DNA of 64,000 bases from Candidatus Binatia bacterium (GTDB lineage: Bacteria > Desulfobacterota > Binatia > Bin18). Of this stretch, positions 32,364 to 42,716 are shown piece by piece. Position 1 is the stretch's first letter. Each line of letters opens with the position of its first letter. The position numbers and the translations under genes were made by a program. Under the pieces are notes generated by a model. The model was not told the origin of the DNA, searched no databases, and saw nothing but the letters and a program-made list of their open reading frames with translations. The DNA lies in contig OX638322.1 in the NCBI GenBank assembly GCA_951812575.1, positions 2,479,925 to 2,543,924 of the forward strand, given 5' to 3'.

Positions 32364-34370
32364 CTAATCGCTTTCGTGTTCTTCGGCTAATGCCGTCCAT
32401 TCCACATACTGCTCGTCAAGTTGCTGTTTGACCTGCTCATACTGGCCGGCCACCTCGCGGGCTTTTTCTCGGTCCTGAAACGTCTTTTCATCCGCAAGGC
32501 GGCGTTCGAGCCTTTCCTTGTGGTCCTCCAGCGTGGCGATATGCTGCTCCAGCGCGGCCAACCGTTTGGCCCGTTTTTGCCGTTCGGCCCGGGCGGCCTT
32601 TTGCTGTTGATAGGAGAGCTTGCCGTGCTTTGCCTCGCGGATGGCGGCCAGCGTCCCTTCAATACCCGCCGCGCTTGCCGTAGGCGAAGCAACGGCGGCC
32701 CGCTGGACTACGCTCTGAAGGCGAACCTGTTCCTGGGGTGGAGACGAGTCTGTCTGTCGCTCTTTCCGCTCCAGAAACTCTTCAAACGTTCCGGGATAGG
32801 TGGTGCAGTACCCATCTTGGAGTTCAAGCACTTTTGTCACCAGACCGCTGAGAAAATAGCGGTCGTGCGACACCACGACAAAAGTTCCCGCATACTGCAA
32901 CAGGGCTTCTTTCACGATGTCTTTGGTGCGGATATCGAGATGGTTGGTGGGCTCATCCAGAATGAGCAGATTCGAGGCCTGCAGCAGCATTTTTGCCAAT
33001 GCCAGTCGACTTTTTTCACCGCCGCTGAGCACGGCGACGCGCTTTTCAATCGCATCCCCGGAAAAGAGGAAGGCTCCCAGCAGAGTCCGGAGCTGGGGAA
33101 CGACGTCGATGGCCGCTTCCCGGACGATCTCTTCATACACCGTGTTGTTGGTCTGTAAGCGTTCGGCCTGCTGCTGGGCATAGTAATCGAGGACGACCTG
33201 ATGACCGAGCTGACGGTCGCCTGAGGTGGGCTCTTCAACCCCGGACAGGATGCGGCTGAGGGTGGACTTGCCCGCCCCGTTGACGCCGACGACCGCCACC
33301 CGGTCTCCACGCTCAATCACCAAGTCTATATTCTCAAACACCTGCACGCTGTCGTAGCGTTTGCTGACCCCCTGTAATTCGATCACTCGTCGCCCGCTCC
33401 GAGGAGCCTGAGGAAAATGAAAGCGGACACCCTTGGGCACGGTTTGGGGCGGGTCGAGCTTTTCCATCTTCTCAAGCTGTTTGACGCGGCTCTGGACCTG
33501 CGGAGCTTTCCGGGCGTTATAGCGAAACGTATTGATAAAGCGGGTGAGGCGCTCAATCTCTTCCTGCTGCGTGTCATAGGCTTTTCGATACGACTCCAGG
33601 TGTTCTTCAAAAACGTGTTCAAAGGTCGAGTAGTTGCCCGTATATTCGGTCAGGGCAGAGCGATGCAGGGCGACCACCCGATTAACCATCCGATCCAGAA
33701 AGGACCGGTCGTGCGAAACGATGACAATACTGCCGCGGTAATTGTGCAGATACGACTCAAGCCACAGCAGCGAGTCGAGATCGAGGTGATTGGTCGGCTC
33801 ATCGAGCAGCAAGACGGCGGGCTGCTGGAGCAGGAGCTTGGCCAGCGCAATCCGCATCTGCCAGCCCCCACTGAACGTCTCGGTGCGCGTCGTAAACTGC
33901 GCCTCGTGAAAGCCCAGGCCGGTCAGGACCTTGGCGACCTGGGCATCGGCCTGAAACCCGTCGAGTTCTTCGATTCGGTGCTGGAGGTCTCCGTAGCGTG
34001 TAATCAGTTCCGCTTGTGCCAACGCATCGGAGGCCGCTCCATTAGCGCTGTCGAGCGCGGCCTGAATCGTCTCCAGTTCCTGCTGTAGCGCGGTCAGCTC
34101 CGGTAAAGCAGAGCGCGTCTCAGCGAAGAGGTCACGTCCGGAAATGTCGATTCCCTCCTGGGGCAGATAGCCAATGCTGAGGTCCCGACCGCGCTGGACT
34201 CGGCCCGTATCGGGCTCAAGCTGTCCGGTCAAGAGGCGGAAAAGGGTTGTCTTGCCCGCACCGTTAGGGCCAACCAGACCCACCCGATCGCCTTTCCGAA
34301 TATGCCAGTTGAGATTACGGAACAGTTCCTGTCCGCCAAAGGCGAGGGACAGATTGATAAGCTGGAGCAT
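32364..34370 (-). CDS. ABC-F family ATPase (Uup/YheS-like)
   Basis: A 668-residue soluble tandem ABC ATPase. The first domain has Walker A GPNGAGKTT (about residues 35-43) and Walker B VLLLDEPTNHLD. The second has GVNGAGKST, signature LSGGEKSRLALAK and LLILDEPTNHLD. The inter-domain linker (about residues 240-320) is charged and helical, as in ABC-F proteins that contact the ribosomal E site. The C-terminus is a coiled coil (KRLAALEQHIATLEDHKER), as in Uup. It has no membrane segments. It is expected to rescue or tune stalled ribosomes or to give antibiotic resistance. Confidence 0.92.
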   Translation of the reverse strand: MLQLINLSLAFGGQELFRNLNWHIRKGDRVGLVGPNGAGKTTLFRLLTGQLEPDTGRVQRGRDLSIGYLPQEGIDISGRDLFAETRSALPELTALQQELETIQAALDSANGAASDALAQAELITRYGDLQHRIEELDGFQADAQVAKVLTGLGFHEAQFTTRTETFSGGWQMRIALAKLLLQQPAVLLLDEPTNHLDLDSLLWLESYLHNYRGSIVIVSHDRSFLDRMVNRVVALHRSALTEYTGNYSTFEHVFEEHLESYRKAYDTQQEEIERLTRFINTFRYNARKAPQVQSRVKQLEKMEKLDPPQTVPKGVRFHFPQAPRSGRRVIELQGVSKRYDSVQVFENIDLVIERGDRVAVVGVNGAGKSTLSRILSGVEEPTSGDRQLGHQVVLDYYAQQQAERLQTNNTVYEEIVREAAIDVVPQLRTLLGAFLFSGDAIEKRVAVLSGGEKSRLALAKMLLQASNLLILDEPTNHLDIRTKDIVKEALLQYAGTFVVVSHDRYFLSGLVTKVLELQDGYCTTYPGTFEEFLERKERQTDSSPPQEQVRLQSVVQRAAVASPTASAAGIEGTLAAIREAKHGKLSYQQQKAARAERQKRAKRLAALEQHIATLEDHKERLERRLADEKTFQDREKAREVAGQYEQVKQQLDEQYVEWTALAEEHESD

Positions 34371-34482
34371 GGAGACGGATAGACCTTGAGATAATCGTTG
34401 GGGACAGAACCCACTCTTTCTATATCAGTGGCAATAGGGAACGATCCAGGCCGGGTCCACTCGGGCGCTTGGACGGCTGTGA

Positions 34483-35304
34483 CTACTCGTTTTCTTCCGG
34501 AGGTAATAACAGCGCTTCTCCCAGCGAGCGGATCAACCAGCGATGGATATCCCCGACAAGGGTCGCCGCCCGTGGACCGGCCAGCAGCCAGTGACCTTGG
34601 TCCGGGTAGCTCAGGCTGGTGGCCCGCAGGGCGTCTGCGAGCCAACGCACGGCTGAAGCGGGCACCATGCGGTCTTCCTGCCCCCAGACAACCAGACTGG
34701 GACAGGGCAGGGGGATTGTCGGAAAATCGGTCTGGCCTCGGGTAAGGGTACGGACGACGCTACCCGAGTCCGGCTCAAGCTGGGCGTATAACTGGTCGGG
34801 CAGTCCTGCCGGAAGCGTGTGAAAAAGAAAATCGCGGGCCAGACGACGAGACGGAGGGGGATGGGCGCGATTCCACAGAAGCGCGGGCAGGGTGGCGAGT
34901 CGCACCAGCGGGAGAGCCGGGCGCAGGTCGGGTTGCCAGTGGCAGGGCAGCATGGGAGAGATGCAGATGAGGGCGCGCGGTTGTACGCGGGTAGCGACGA
35001 GGAGTGAGAGGAGACTACCGAGATCAAAACCGATCACAATGGGTGGGCAATCGAACGTAGCGGCGGCGGTGGTAATGGTCGTGAGATGATCGTCAAGAGA
35101 GATGTCGCCTCGCCGGCGGGCTGCGTGCGGCTCGTACAGGTCAAGCGCCCAGCATGCCCAACCACGTTGAGAAAATCCCCACGCGACTTCCTGCCATATC
35201 CAGCTTCCCGTCCATAAACCCGGCAGCAAGAGCAGCGGAGCGGTAAATTTCTCGCGTTCCGGGAAGAATACCTCAGCAGTGTACGCGGCAAGTCGCTGTT
35301 TCAT
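34483..35304 (-). CDS. Alpha/beta-fold hydrolase with Asp at the nucleophile elbow
   Basis: A 273-residue alpha/beta hydrolase. The oxyanion region is LLLLPGLWTGSWIWQEVA, and the elbow is IVIGFDLGS with Asp about residue 94 where esterases have Ser. The acid is in VVWGQEDRMVP and the His in DQGHWLLAGP. An Asp nucleophile is the chemistry of haloalkane dehalogenases and epoxide hydrolases, but the flanking sequence (GFDLG, not HDWG) is atypical. The ATG at 35304 is used; a GTG lies two codons earlier. The start abuts the terminator of the upstream histone-like gene. Confidence 0.82.
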   Translation of the reverse strand: MKQRLAAYTAEVFFPEREKFTAPLLLLPGLWTGSWIWQEVAWGFSQRGWACWALDLYEPHAARRRGDISLDDHLTTITTAAATFDCPPIVIGFDLGSLLSLLVATRVQPRALICISPMLPCHWQPDLRPALPLVRLATLPALLWNRAHPPPSRRLARDFLFHTLPAGLPDQLYAQLEPDSGSVVRTLTRGQTDFPTIPLPCPSLVVWGQEDRMVPASAVRWLADALRATSLSYPDQGHWLLAGPRAATLVGDIHRWLIRSLGEALLLPPEENE

Positions 35305-35315
35305 GGGCACAAAAG

Positions 35316-35339
35316 AAAAGGCCCGCTTTGGGGCCTTTT
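35316..35339 (-). terminator. Terminator of the histone H1-like gene
   Basis: A nine-bp stem AAAAGGCCC / GGGCCTTTT with a 6-nt loop. On the minus strand it is followed by CTTTTG. It lies about 45 bp past the stop of the Lys/Ala-rich gene and directly upstream of the hydrolase start. Confidence 0.75.
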
Positions 35340-35384
35340 CTTGGAAATCCTCCGCCTCGTGTCTCGCCGCCGCGCTGAGCGACG

Positions 35385-35621
35385 CTACGCTCTCTTCTTG
35401 GCCGCTCTCTTCTTAGCCGGGGCCTTCTTGGCCGCTCTCTTCTTAGCCGGGGCCTTCTTGGCCGCTCTCTTCTTAGCCGGAGCTTTCTTAGCTGCTTTCT
35501 TAGCCGGGGCCTTCTTGGCCGCTCTTTTCTTAGCCGGAGCTTTCTTAGCTGCTTTCTTGGCCGGGGCCTTCTTGGCCGCCTTCTTTACGGTTTTCTTGGC
35601 CGCTTTCTTCTTCGCAGGCAT
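35385..35621 (-). CDS. Histone H1-like Lys/Ala/Pro-rich DNA-binding protein
   Basis: A 78-residue protein made almost only of Lys, Ala, Pro and Arg. After [18 protein letters not shown] it repeats [10 protein letters not shown]-type units of 9-10 residues to the end. This is the composition of eukaryotic H1 tails and bacterial H1-like proteins (chlamydial Hc2, AlgP, BpH1). It would bind DNA by charge and be nucleoid-associated. GGAGGT precedes the ATG, and a terminator follows. The repeated DNA invites copy-number change; the hydrophobic frame on the opposite strand is an artefact of the repeat. Confidence 0.85.
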   Translation of the reverse strand: MPAKKKAAKKTVKKAAKKAPAKKAAKKAPAKKRAAKKAPAKKAAKKAPAKKRAAKKAPAKKRAAKKAPAKKRAAKKRA

Positions 35622-35744
35622 AGTGACCTCCTTCGCTATGAGTGTGGGAACCCCTTAGTCCATAGAAAAAGGCGGAAGGGTATTTGCGTTTTCTTCTATC
35701 AGATCGACGCCTTTGCTGCAACAAAAATACACAAGAACAGGGTG

Positions 35745-37433
<1,689 letters not shown>

Positions 37434-37537
37434 ACAATGACTTTATATCCGTCGTCTTGCCCATTGCGCGACATGCGGATTGCCTTTTTCTTTCCCTATT
37501 CTCCGCTCTATTGCCGTGAGCGTGTCTCTGCCTGAGG

Positions 37538-38359
37538 TCATCCGCTCAGCCCCCATGCCATGTCTGTGACAATATCGCGTGCGGCCTGGCGCGGGTCGGT
37601 GGCATCCCGAATAGGTCTGCCCACAACCAGATAATTCGCTCCGGCCCGCATGGCCTGGTGCGGCGTGAGAATTCGCTTCTGATCGTCGGCCGTGCTGCCC
37701 TGCGGACGAACGCCTGGAATGACCAGGGTCAGTTTGTCTCCACAGGCACGACGGATTGCGGCAATTTCTTGAGGAGAGGCTACCAGACCGTCAATACCCA
37801 CTTGCTGGGCAAGCCGGGCGAGCCGAACGACCTGCGCCGCCGGACCAGCCCTGACTCCGACCTGCTTGAGGTCGTCTCGGCCCAGACTCGTCAGCACGGT
37901 GACCGCTAGAAGGGTTGGGCGGGTGAGCTGTTCGGCGCGACACACGCTGCGGACTGCCCGGTGGGCCTGCTGTAACATATCGGTGCCGCCGGAGGCGTGC
38001 AGGGTGAACATCTTTACCCCCAGACGGGCGGCTTCCACTGAGGCGGAAGCCACGGTCTGGGGAATGTCGTGGAATTTGAGGTCGAGAAAGACCGCCCCGC
38101 CCTTGGCGTGAATGCGACGGATCACCTCGGGGCCGGCGTGCACGAACAGCTGCTTGCCGACCTTGAACAGGCCGACCTCGTCGGCAAGCAGGGCAACGTA
38201 GTGATTCACTTCCTTCAGTGAAGCAACGTCGAGCGCAAAGATCAGTCGGCGGCGCGCGCGCGGGTGGCTCGCCCTTCGACTCGGCTCAGGACGAGTTTTC
38301 CGGGAACCCCGAGGTCGTGCCTGCGTGTTACGTGCCTGATTGACGGAACGAGGAGCCAT
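37538..38359 (-). CDS. pyrF: Orotidine 5'-phosphate decarboxylase with N-terminal extension
   Basis: The catalytic domain starts at RRLIFALDVASLKEV (residue 37) and holds the catalytic FLDLKFHDIPQTV (Asp92-Lys94). GVRPQGSTADDQKR and YLVVGRPIRDATDP bind the phosphate. It converts OMP to UMP. The frame begins about 37 residues before the usual start with a basic Arg/Pro-rich leader, and the repeat at 38272-38295 encodes part of it (about residues 22-30). No ATG occurs between the leader and LIFALDV, so the leader may really be translated, or a non-ATG start is used. Confidence 0.93.
   Translation of the reverse strand: MAPRSVNQARNTQARPRGSRKTRPEPSRRASHPRARRRLIFALDVASLKEVNHYVALLADEVGLFKVGKQLFVHAGPEVIRRIHAKGGAVFLDLKFHDIPQTVASASVEAARLGVKMFTLHASGGTDMLQQAHRAVRSVCRAEQLTRPTLLAVTVLTSLGRDDLKQVGVRAGPAAQVVRLARLAQQVGIDGLVASPQEIAAIRRACGDKLTLVIPGVRPQGSTADDQKRILTPHQAMRAGANYLVVGRPIRDATDPRQAARDIVTDMAWGLSG
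38272..38295. repeat. CCCTTCGACTCGGCTC-type repeat inside the pyrF leader
   Basis: One of four copies of a roughly 25-bp element (CCCTTCGACTCGGCTC, A/GGGACAGGC). This copy ends GGACGAG and lies in the first 30 codons of pyrF. Similar copies are at 38374-38398, 43165-43189 and, inverted, at 23807-23838. Confidence 0.75.
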
Positions 38360-38373
38360 GGTGTTGCGCGCTT

Positions 38374-38398
38374 CCCTTCGACTCGGCTCGGGACAGGC
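38374..38398. repeat. CCCTTCGACTCGGCTC-type repeat between pyrF and proS
   Basis: Second copy of the element, in the 45-bp gap between the proS stop (38405) and the pyrF start (38359), only about 80 bp from the copy in the pyrF leader and in the same orientation. Read on the plus strand it spells LRLGSGQA, as in the asparaginase copy. Confidence 0.75.
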
Positions 38399-38404
38399 CC
38401 GGAC

Positions 38405-40123
38405 TCAGGCGGTCTCCGCATTACTGAGCGCCTGCCGGATGGTTTCGACCGCCCGATCTGCCGGGACTTCCGTCATTGTTCCATCCGCGCGGAGCTTTAA
38501 TTCAATCACCCCGCGGGCTAAAGACTTGCCACCAATCGTGGCCCGGAGCGGGATGCCCAGCAGGTCAGCATCCTTAAATTTCACACCCGGCCGCTCTGCC
38601 CGATCGTCAAACAAGACATCCGTCCCGGACTGCCGGAGTTTGGCATAGACATCTTCTGCCGCCTTCCGGGTCGTGTCGTCATTCCAATTGACCGGCACGA
38701 TATGGATGTCTGCGGGCGCGAGCGGTTTGGGCCAGACAATGCCGGCCTCATCATGGTTCTGCTCAATGGCGGCCGCAACGGTCCGGGTAATACCAATGCC
38801 ATAACAGCCCATTTCCATGGGATGCTGTGCGCCTGTGGCATCCAAATAGGTCGCATTCATCGCCTGGCTATACTTCGTGCCAAGATAAAACGTCTGACCG
38901 ACCTCAATGCCGCGATGAGCGGTAAACCGCCCTTTCTCACAGCGCGGGCAGGTGTCGCCCGCTATTGCCCGGCGCAGGTCGGCGAACTGGAGGGCGGGCA
39001 GGTCGCGCTCGATATCAAGCCCGGTCATATGCATATCCCGCTCGTTTGCCCCACACACCAGGCCTCTTGCAGCCCGCAGAGTCTGGTCGCTGATGAGCCG
39101 GGCCTCGATCCGTAGTGGCCCGGCAAAACCGGTTGGGGCGCCCGTCACCTTATGGACAGTTTCTTCATCCGCGAGCGCGACCCACTCACAGCCGAGCAGG
39201 TTTTTCAGCTTGGGCTCGCTGAGCTCGTGGTCTCCCCGCACCAGGGCGGCGACTACCGCGCCCGTATCGGTCTCGTAGAGCAGGGTCTTGACGAAGCGCT
39301 CCGGGGACTCACCCAGAAAGGTCGAGACTTCCTCGATGGTCCGTTGGTCTGGCGTCTCGACTCGGGTGAGCGCTGCTGCGCGCGTGTCTGACGGCGGCGG
39401 CGGTGGGGCGAGTTCGGCTTTTTCCACATTGGCGGCATACTCGCACGAGTCACAACTGACAAGGGCGTCTTCGCCGGAGTCCGCCAGCACCTGGAACTCG
39501 TGTGACAGACTGCCCCCGATGGCTCCAGTATCCGCCTCAACCGGACGGTAGGTTAAGCCGCAGCGATCAAAGACCCGCCGGTAGGCGTCGTACATATTGC
39601 GGTATTCGCGCTGGCAGTCCTCCAGGTCGGTATGAAAGGAATAGGCGTCTTTCATGATAAACTCGCGGCCGCGCATCAAGCCAAAACGGGGCCGGACTTC
39701 ATCCCGAAACTTGGTCTGGATCTGATACAGATTGAGCGGCAGGTCCCGGTACGACCGGATTTCACGCCGGACGATATCGGTCACGACCTCCTCATGGGTC
39801 GGTCCAAAGCAGAAGTCGCGGTCGTGCCGATCTTTGATGCGCAGCAGCTCTCTACCATACACATCCCAGCGACCACTCTCCTGCCAGAGTTCGGCCGGAC
39901 AGACCGCCGGCATGAGAATTTCCTGGGCCCCCGCGCGGTTCATCTCTTCGCGGACAATGTTTTCGACTTTCCGCACCACGCGCAGCCCGAGCGGCAGAAA
40001 GTCATACACGCCACGCGCCACCTGGCGCATCATACCCGCACGCAGCAAGAGTTTATGGCTGATGACTTCGGCCTCAGTCGGATCTTCACGTAATGTTGGG
40101 ATGAATGTTTGGCGATAGCGCAC
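38405..40123 (-). CDS. proS: Prolyl-tRNA synthetase (bacterial type)
   Basis: A 572-residue class II synthetase with the bacterial editing insertion. Motifs are AGMMRQVARGVYDFLPLGLR, EILMPAVCPAELW, FCFGPTHEEVVTD, RPRFGLMRGREFIMKDAYSF and the late EMGCYGIGITRTVAAAIEQN. The INS editing domain lies at about residues 225-400. It charges tRNA-Pro in the cytoplasm. The start is GTG at 40123. The 158-bp gap upstream, divergent from an acyl-CoA dehydrogenase, holds no visible gene. Confidence 0.97.
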   Translation of the reverse strand: MRYRQTFIPTLREDPTEAEVISHKLLLRAGMMRQVARGVYDFLPLGLRVVRKVENIVREEMNRAGAQEILMPAVCPAELWQESGRWDVYGRELLRIKDRHDRDFCFGPTHEEVVTDIVRREIRSYRDLPLNLYQIQTKFRDEVRPRFGLMRGREFIMKDAYSFHTDLEDCQREYRNMYDAYRRVFDRCGLTYRPVEADTGAIGGSLSHEFQVLADSGEDALVSCDSCEYAANVEKAELAPPPPPSDTRAAALTRVETPDQRTIEEVSTFLGESPERFVKTLLYETDTGAVVAALVRGDHELSEPKLKNLLGCEWVALADEETVHKVTGAPTGFAGPLRIEARLISDQTLRAARGLVCGANERDMHMTGLDIERDLPALQFADLRRAIAGDTCPRCEKGRFTAHRGIEVGQTFYLGTKYSQAMNATYLDATGAQHPMEMGCYGIGITRTVAAAIEQNHDEAGIVWPKPLAPADIHIVPVNWNDDTTRKAAEDVYAKLRQSGTDVLFDDRAERPGVKFKDADLLGIPLRATIGGKSLARGVIELKLRADGTMTEVPADRAVETIRQALSNAETA

Positions 40124-40281
40124 CCGAACCCCCGATCAGCTAGAGAAAGATGTCGGGCTCAATTAGTCAGCGCGCGGGCCAAGTGTCAAGCCGGGCGCAG
40201 TCTTTCTCCCCGGCCCCTTTCCTTTCTCCCGGCCAAAAACTATAATTCGCGCGCGATACTTCCCCGCGACAGGAGTACAGC

Positions 40282-41466
40282 GTGGACTTTGACTATTCTC
40301 CACAGGAAGAAACGTTTCGGCAGGAACTGCGCTCGTGGCTCGAAGCCAATCCGGCGGACAACTACGACCCGGCCACCTTCGAGATTATCGACCAGGAAGA
40401 GCGCTTTCAGATCAAGTTCGACTGGCAGAAGAAGCTGCACGGCGCGGGCTGGGTCGGCATTCATTGGCCCCAGGAGTACGGCGGCCGGGGCGCGACAATC
40501 ATGGAGCAGACCATCTACCAGCAGGAGATGGCCCGGGTGCACGCGCCCGGATTAGCCAATCCGCTGGGGATTTCGCTGGTCGGCCCGACCCTGATGCACT
40601 GGGGAACGGAGGAGCAGAAAGAGCGTTTTGTGCCCAAGATTCTCAGCGCCGACGAACTGTGGTGCCAGGGCTATTCCGAACCGGGTTCCGGCTCGGACCT
40701 GGCCTCCCTCCAGACGCGGGCGGTTGACGCTGGCGACGACTTTGTTGTGAACGGCCAGAAAGTCTGGACGAGCTTTGCCCACAAAGCGGACTACTGCATT
40801 CTTGTGGCGCGGACCGACCCCGACGCACCCAAGCACAAAGGACTGTCCTATCTCCTGGTGGATATGCACTCGCCTGGGGTCACGGTCCGGCCCCTGGTCC
40901 AAATCTCGGGTGATGCGGAATTCAATGAGGTCTTCTTCGAGGATGTCCGGGTGCCCAAAGCCAATCTGGTTGGCGAACGGAATAACGGCTGGCAGGTGGC
41001 GATTACGACGCTCATGTTCGAGCGAGCGAACTTCGGCATGGTCTACAACCTGGAGCCCATGCTGGACAGATTGAAGGCGTGCATCAAAGACCTGGAGGTC
41101 AATGGTCAACCGGCAGCCGACGACCCGGATGTGCGACAGCAGGTGGCCGCCTTTCATGTTGAAATCCAGGCGCTCAAGTTCAACGGCTATCGGCAACTGA
41201 CCCAACAGTTACGCGGTAACCCGCCGGGGCCGGAAGGCTCGATCAGCAAGCTGGCCGGGAGTGAACTCTATATCCGCATGGTACATTTTGCGATGGAACT
41301 GCTGGGTCCGTACAGTCAGTGCGCCTTGGGTGAAGATCAAGGCATCGATAACGGTTTTTGGGCGCGGCGCGCCTTAGGCTCCCGCCTGTACACGATTGCG
41401 GGCGGGACGTCGGAGATCATGCGTAATATCGTTGGCGAGCGCGTCCTGCGGTTGTCAAAGGGTTAA
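40282..41466 (+). CDS. Acyl-CoA dehydrogenase, subunit 1 of a pair
   Basis: A 394-residue FAD-dependent acyl-CoA dehydrogenase. Family segments are WQKKLHGAGWVGIHWPQEYGG, WCQGYSEPGSGSDLASLQT (FAD and substrate loop), VNGQKVWTSFAHKADYCILV and the C-terminal YTIAGGTSEIMRNIVGERV. The start is GTG with AGGAG upstream. The next gene encodes a second, different dehydrogenase after 10 bp. Such pairs form heteromeric enzymes in side-chain degradation of bulky acyl-CoAs, for example steroids in actinobacteria. Substrate here unknown. Confidence 0.92.
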   Translation: MDFDYSPQEETFRQELRSWLEANPADNYDPATFEIIDQEERFQIKFDWQKKLHGAGWVGIHWPQEYGGRGATIMEQTIYQQEMARVHAPGLANPLGISLVGPTLMHWGTEEQKERFVPKILSADELWCQGYSEPGSGSDLASLQTRAVDAGDDFVVNGQKVWTSFAHKADYCILVARTDPDAPKHKGLSYLLVDMHSPGVTVRPLVQISGDAEFNEVFFEDVRVPKANLVGERNNGWQVAITTLMFERANFGMVYNLEPMLDRLKACIKDLEVNGQPAADDPDVRQQVAAFHVEIQALKFNGYRQLTQQLRGNPPGPEGSISKLAGSELYIRMVHFAMELLGPYSQCALGEDQGIDNGFWARRALGSRLYTIAGGTSEIMRNIVGERVLRLSKG

Positions 41467-41476
41467 AGGGGGAAGC

Positions 41477-42619
41477 ATGGATTTCGGTTTTAGTGAAGAT
41501 CAAGAACTGCTGCGCGACTCGGCTCGAAAATTCCTGGACGCGGAATGCCCGACCACGTTCGTACGCAAGATGATGGAAGATGACAGCGCCCACGCCACAG
41601 AGCTCTGGAAAAAAGCCGCGGAGTTGGGCTGGATGGGTATTCTGATTCCCGAGGGGCACGGCGGGATTGGCGGGAGTTTTCTCGATCTGGTTGTCGTGAT
41701 GGAAGAGATGGGCAGGTCTCTGATGCCTGGGCCGTTCCTGGCGACCGTGCTCCTGGGCAGTGCGGCTGTGCTGGTCGGCGGCTCGGACGAGCAAAAGAAC
41801 GCCGTTCTTCCCAAGGTCGCGGCGGGTGAATGGGTCATGACCCTGGCCCAAGCCGAAAAGAGCGGCCGCTATGATGCCGGTGGCATCGGGATGCCGGCAA
41901 CGGCTCGGGGCAGCGACTTTGTGCTGTCCGGGGAAAAACTTTTTGTGCCGGACGCGCATGTTGCCGATCAGATGGTGGTTGCCGCACGTACCGGTTCACC
42001 CGATGCTCCGGCAGAGGAGGGTATTACGCTCTTTCTGGTCGATGCCAAGTCGCCGGGGGTCGAGATCACCCAATTGAAAACCGTGGACATGACCCGTCGC
42101 CAGTGTCACGTCGCCTTCCAGGATGTTGCGGTGGCCAGCTCGCAGGTTCTTGGCGAGGTGGGCCAGGGCTGGCCGATTCTCCAGCGCGTCCTCGATCAAG
42201 CCATCGCCGGGCTGTGCACCGAGATGGTCGGGACCGGACAGCAGGCGCTCGATATGGCCGTTGAGTACGCTAAAGAGCGGGTGCAGTTCGGGAAACCCAT
42301 AGGCAGTTTTCAAGCCGTCAAGCACAAATGTGTGGATATGATGGTCCAGGTCGAAAACGCGCGCTCACTGACCTATTACGCAGCCTGGACGGTCGATGAG
42401 AATGTGGACGAAGCGTCCCAGGCCGTGCCCATGGCCAAGGCGTATTGCAGCGATATGTGTAAAACGGTGACCAGTGAGGCCATTCAGGTCCACGGTGGTA
42501 TCGGGTTTACCTGGGAGCACGATATGCACCTCTTTTATCGGCGCGGCCTGGCGTCCGAAGCCGCCTTCGGCAGTGCCCCGACGCACCGTGAAGTGGTGGC
42601 GCAGACGCTGGATTTATAG
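41477..42619 (+). CDS. Acyl-CoA dehydrogenase, subunit 2 of a pair
   Basis: A 380-residue acyl-CoA dehydrogenase paralogue starting MDFGFSEDQELLRDSARKFL. It has the mid-domain LSGEKLFVPDAHVADQMVVA and the C-terminal AIQVHGGIGFTWEHDMHLFY. The GSGSD-type substrate loop of its partner is replaced by AEKSGRYDAGG, and the GGTSE motif is absent. The split of motifs between the two chains fits an alpha-2-beta-2 complex in which each supplies part of the cofactor site. GGGGGAAG precedes the ATG. Confidence 0.9.
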   Translation: MDFGFSEDQELLRDSARKFLDAECPTTFVRKMMEDDSAHATELWKKAAELGWMGILIPEGHGGIGGSFLDLVVVMEEMGRSLMPGPFLATVLLGSAAVLVGGSDEQKNAVLPKVAAGEWVMTLAQAEKSGRYDAGGIGMPATARGSDFVLSGEKLFVPDAHVADQMVVAARTGSPDAPAEEGITLFLVDAKSPGVEITQLKTVDMTRRQCHVAFQDVAVASSQVLGEVGQGWPILQRVLDQAIAGLCTEMVGTGQQALDMAVEYAKERVQFGKPIGSFQAVKHKCVDMMVQVENARSLTYYAAWTVDENVDEASQAVPMAKAYCSDMCKTVTSEAIQVHGGIGFTWEHDMHLFYRRGLASEAAFGSAPTHREVVAQTLDL

Positions 42620-42644
42620 GGGCACGGCTCGCCTTGCCCTGTCC

Positions 42645-42679
42645 CCCTCACCCCAGCCCTCTCCCTCCAGGGGAGAGGG
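42645..42679. repeat. CCCTCACCCCA-type repeat with hairpin
   Basis: CCCTCACCCCAGCCCTCTCCC at 42645-42665, whose second half folds back on GGGAGAGGG (stem 42657-42679). A near-identical element in opposite orientation is at 23899-23920. It fills the gap between the acyl-CoA dehydrogenase and asparaginase genes and may act as a transcription end. Confidence 0.65.
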
Positions 42680-42716
42680 AGCAGCCCTTTTATAGAGGCA
42701 AGGTTCGCTTCACACC

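Noticed and set aside
35390-35600. CRISPR-like array suggested by regular short repeats
   Set aside because: Repeats are contiguous, codon-phased and encode the H1-like protein; there are no unique spacers and no cas genes.
35341-35658. Plus-strand repetitive hydrophobic protein ([10 protein letters not shown] repeats)
   Set aside because: Mirror of the Lys/Ala-rich H1-like gene on the other strand, which alone has a ribosome site and terminator.
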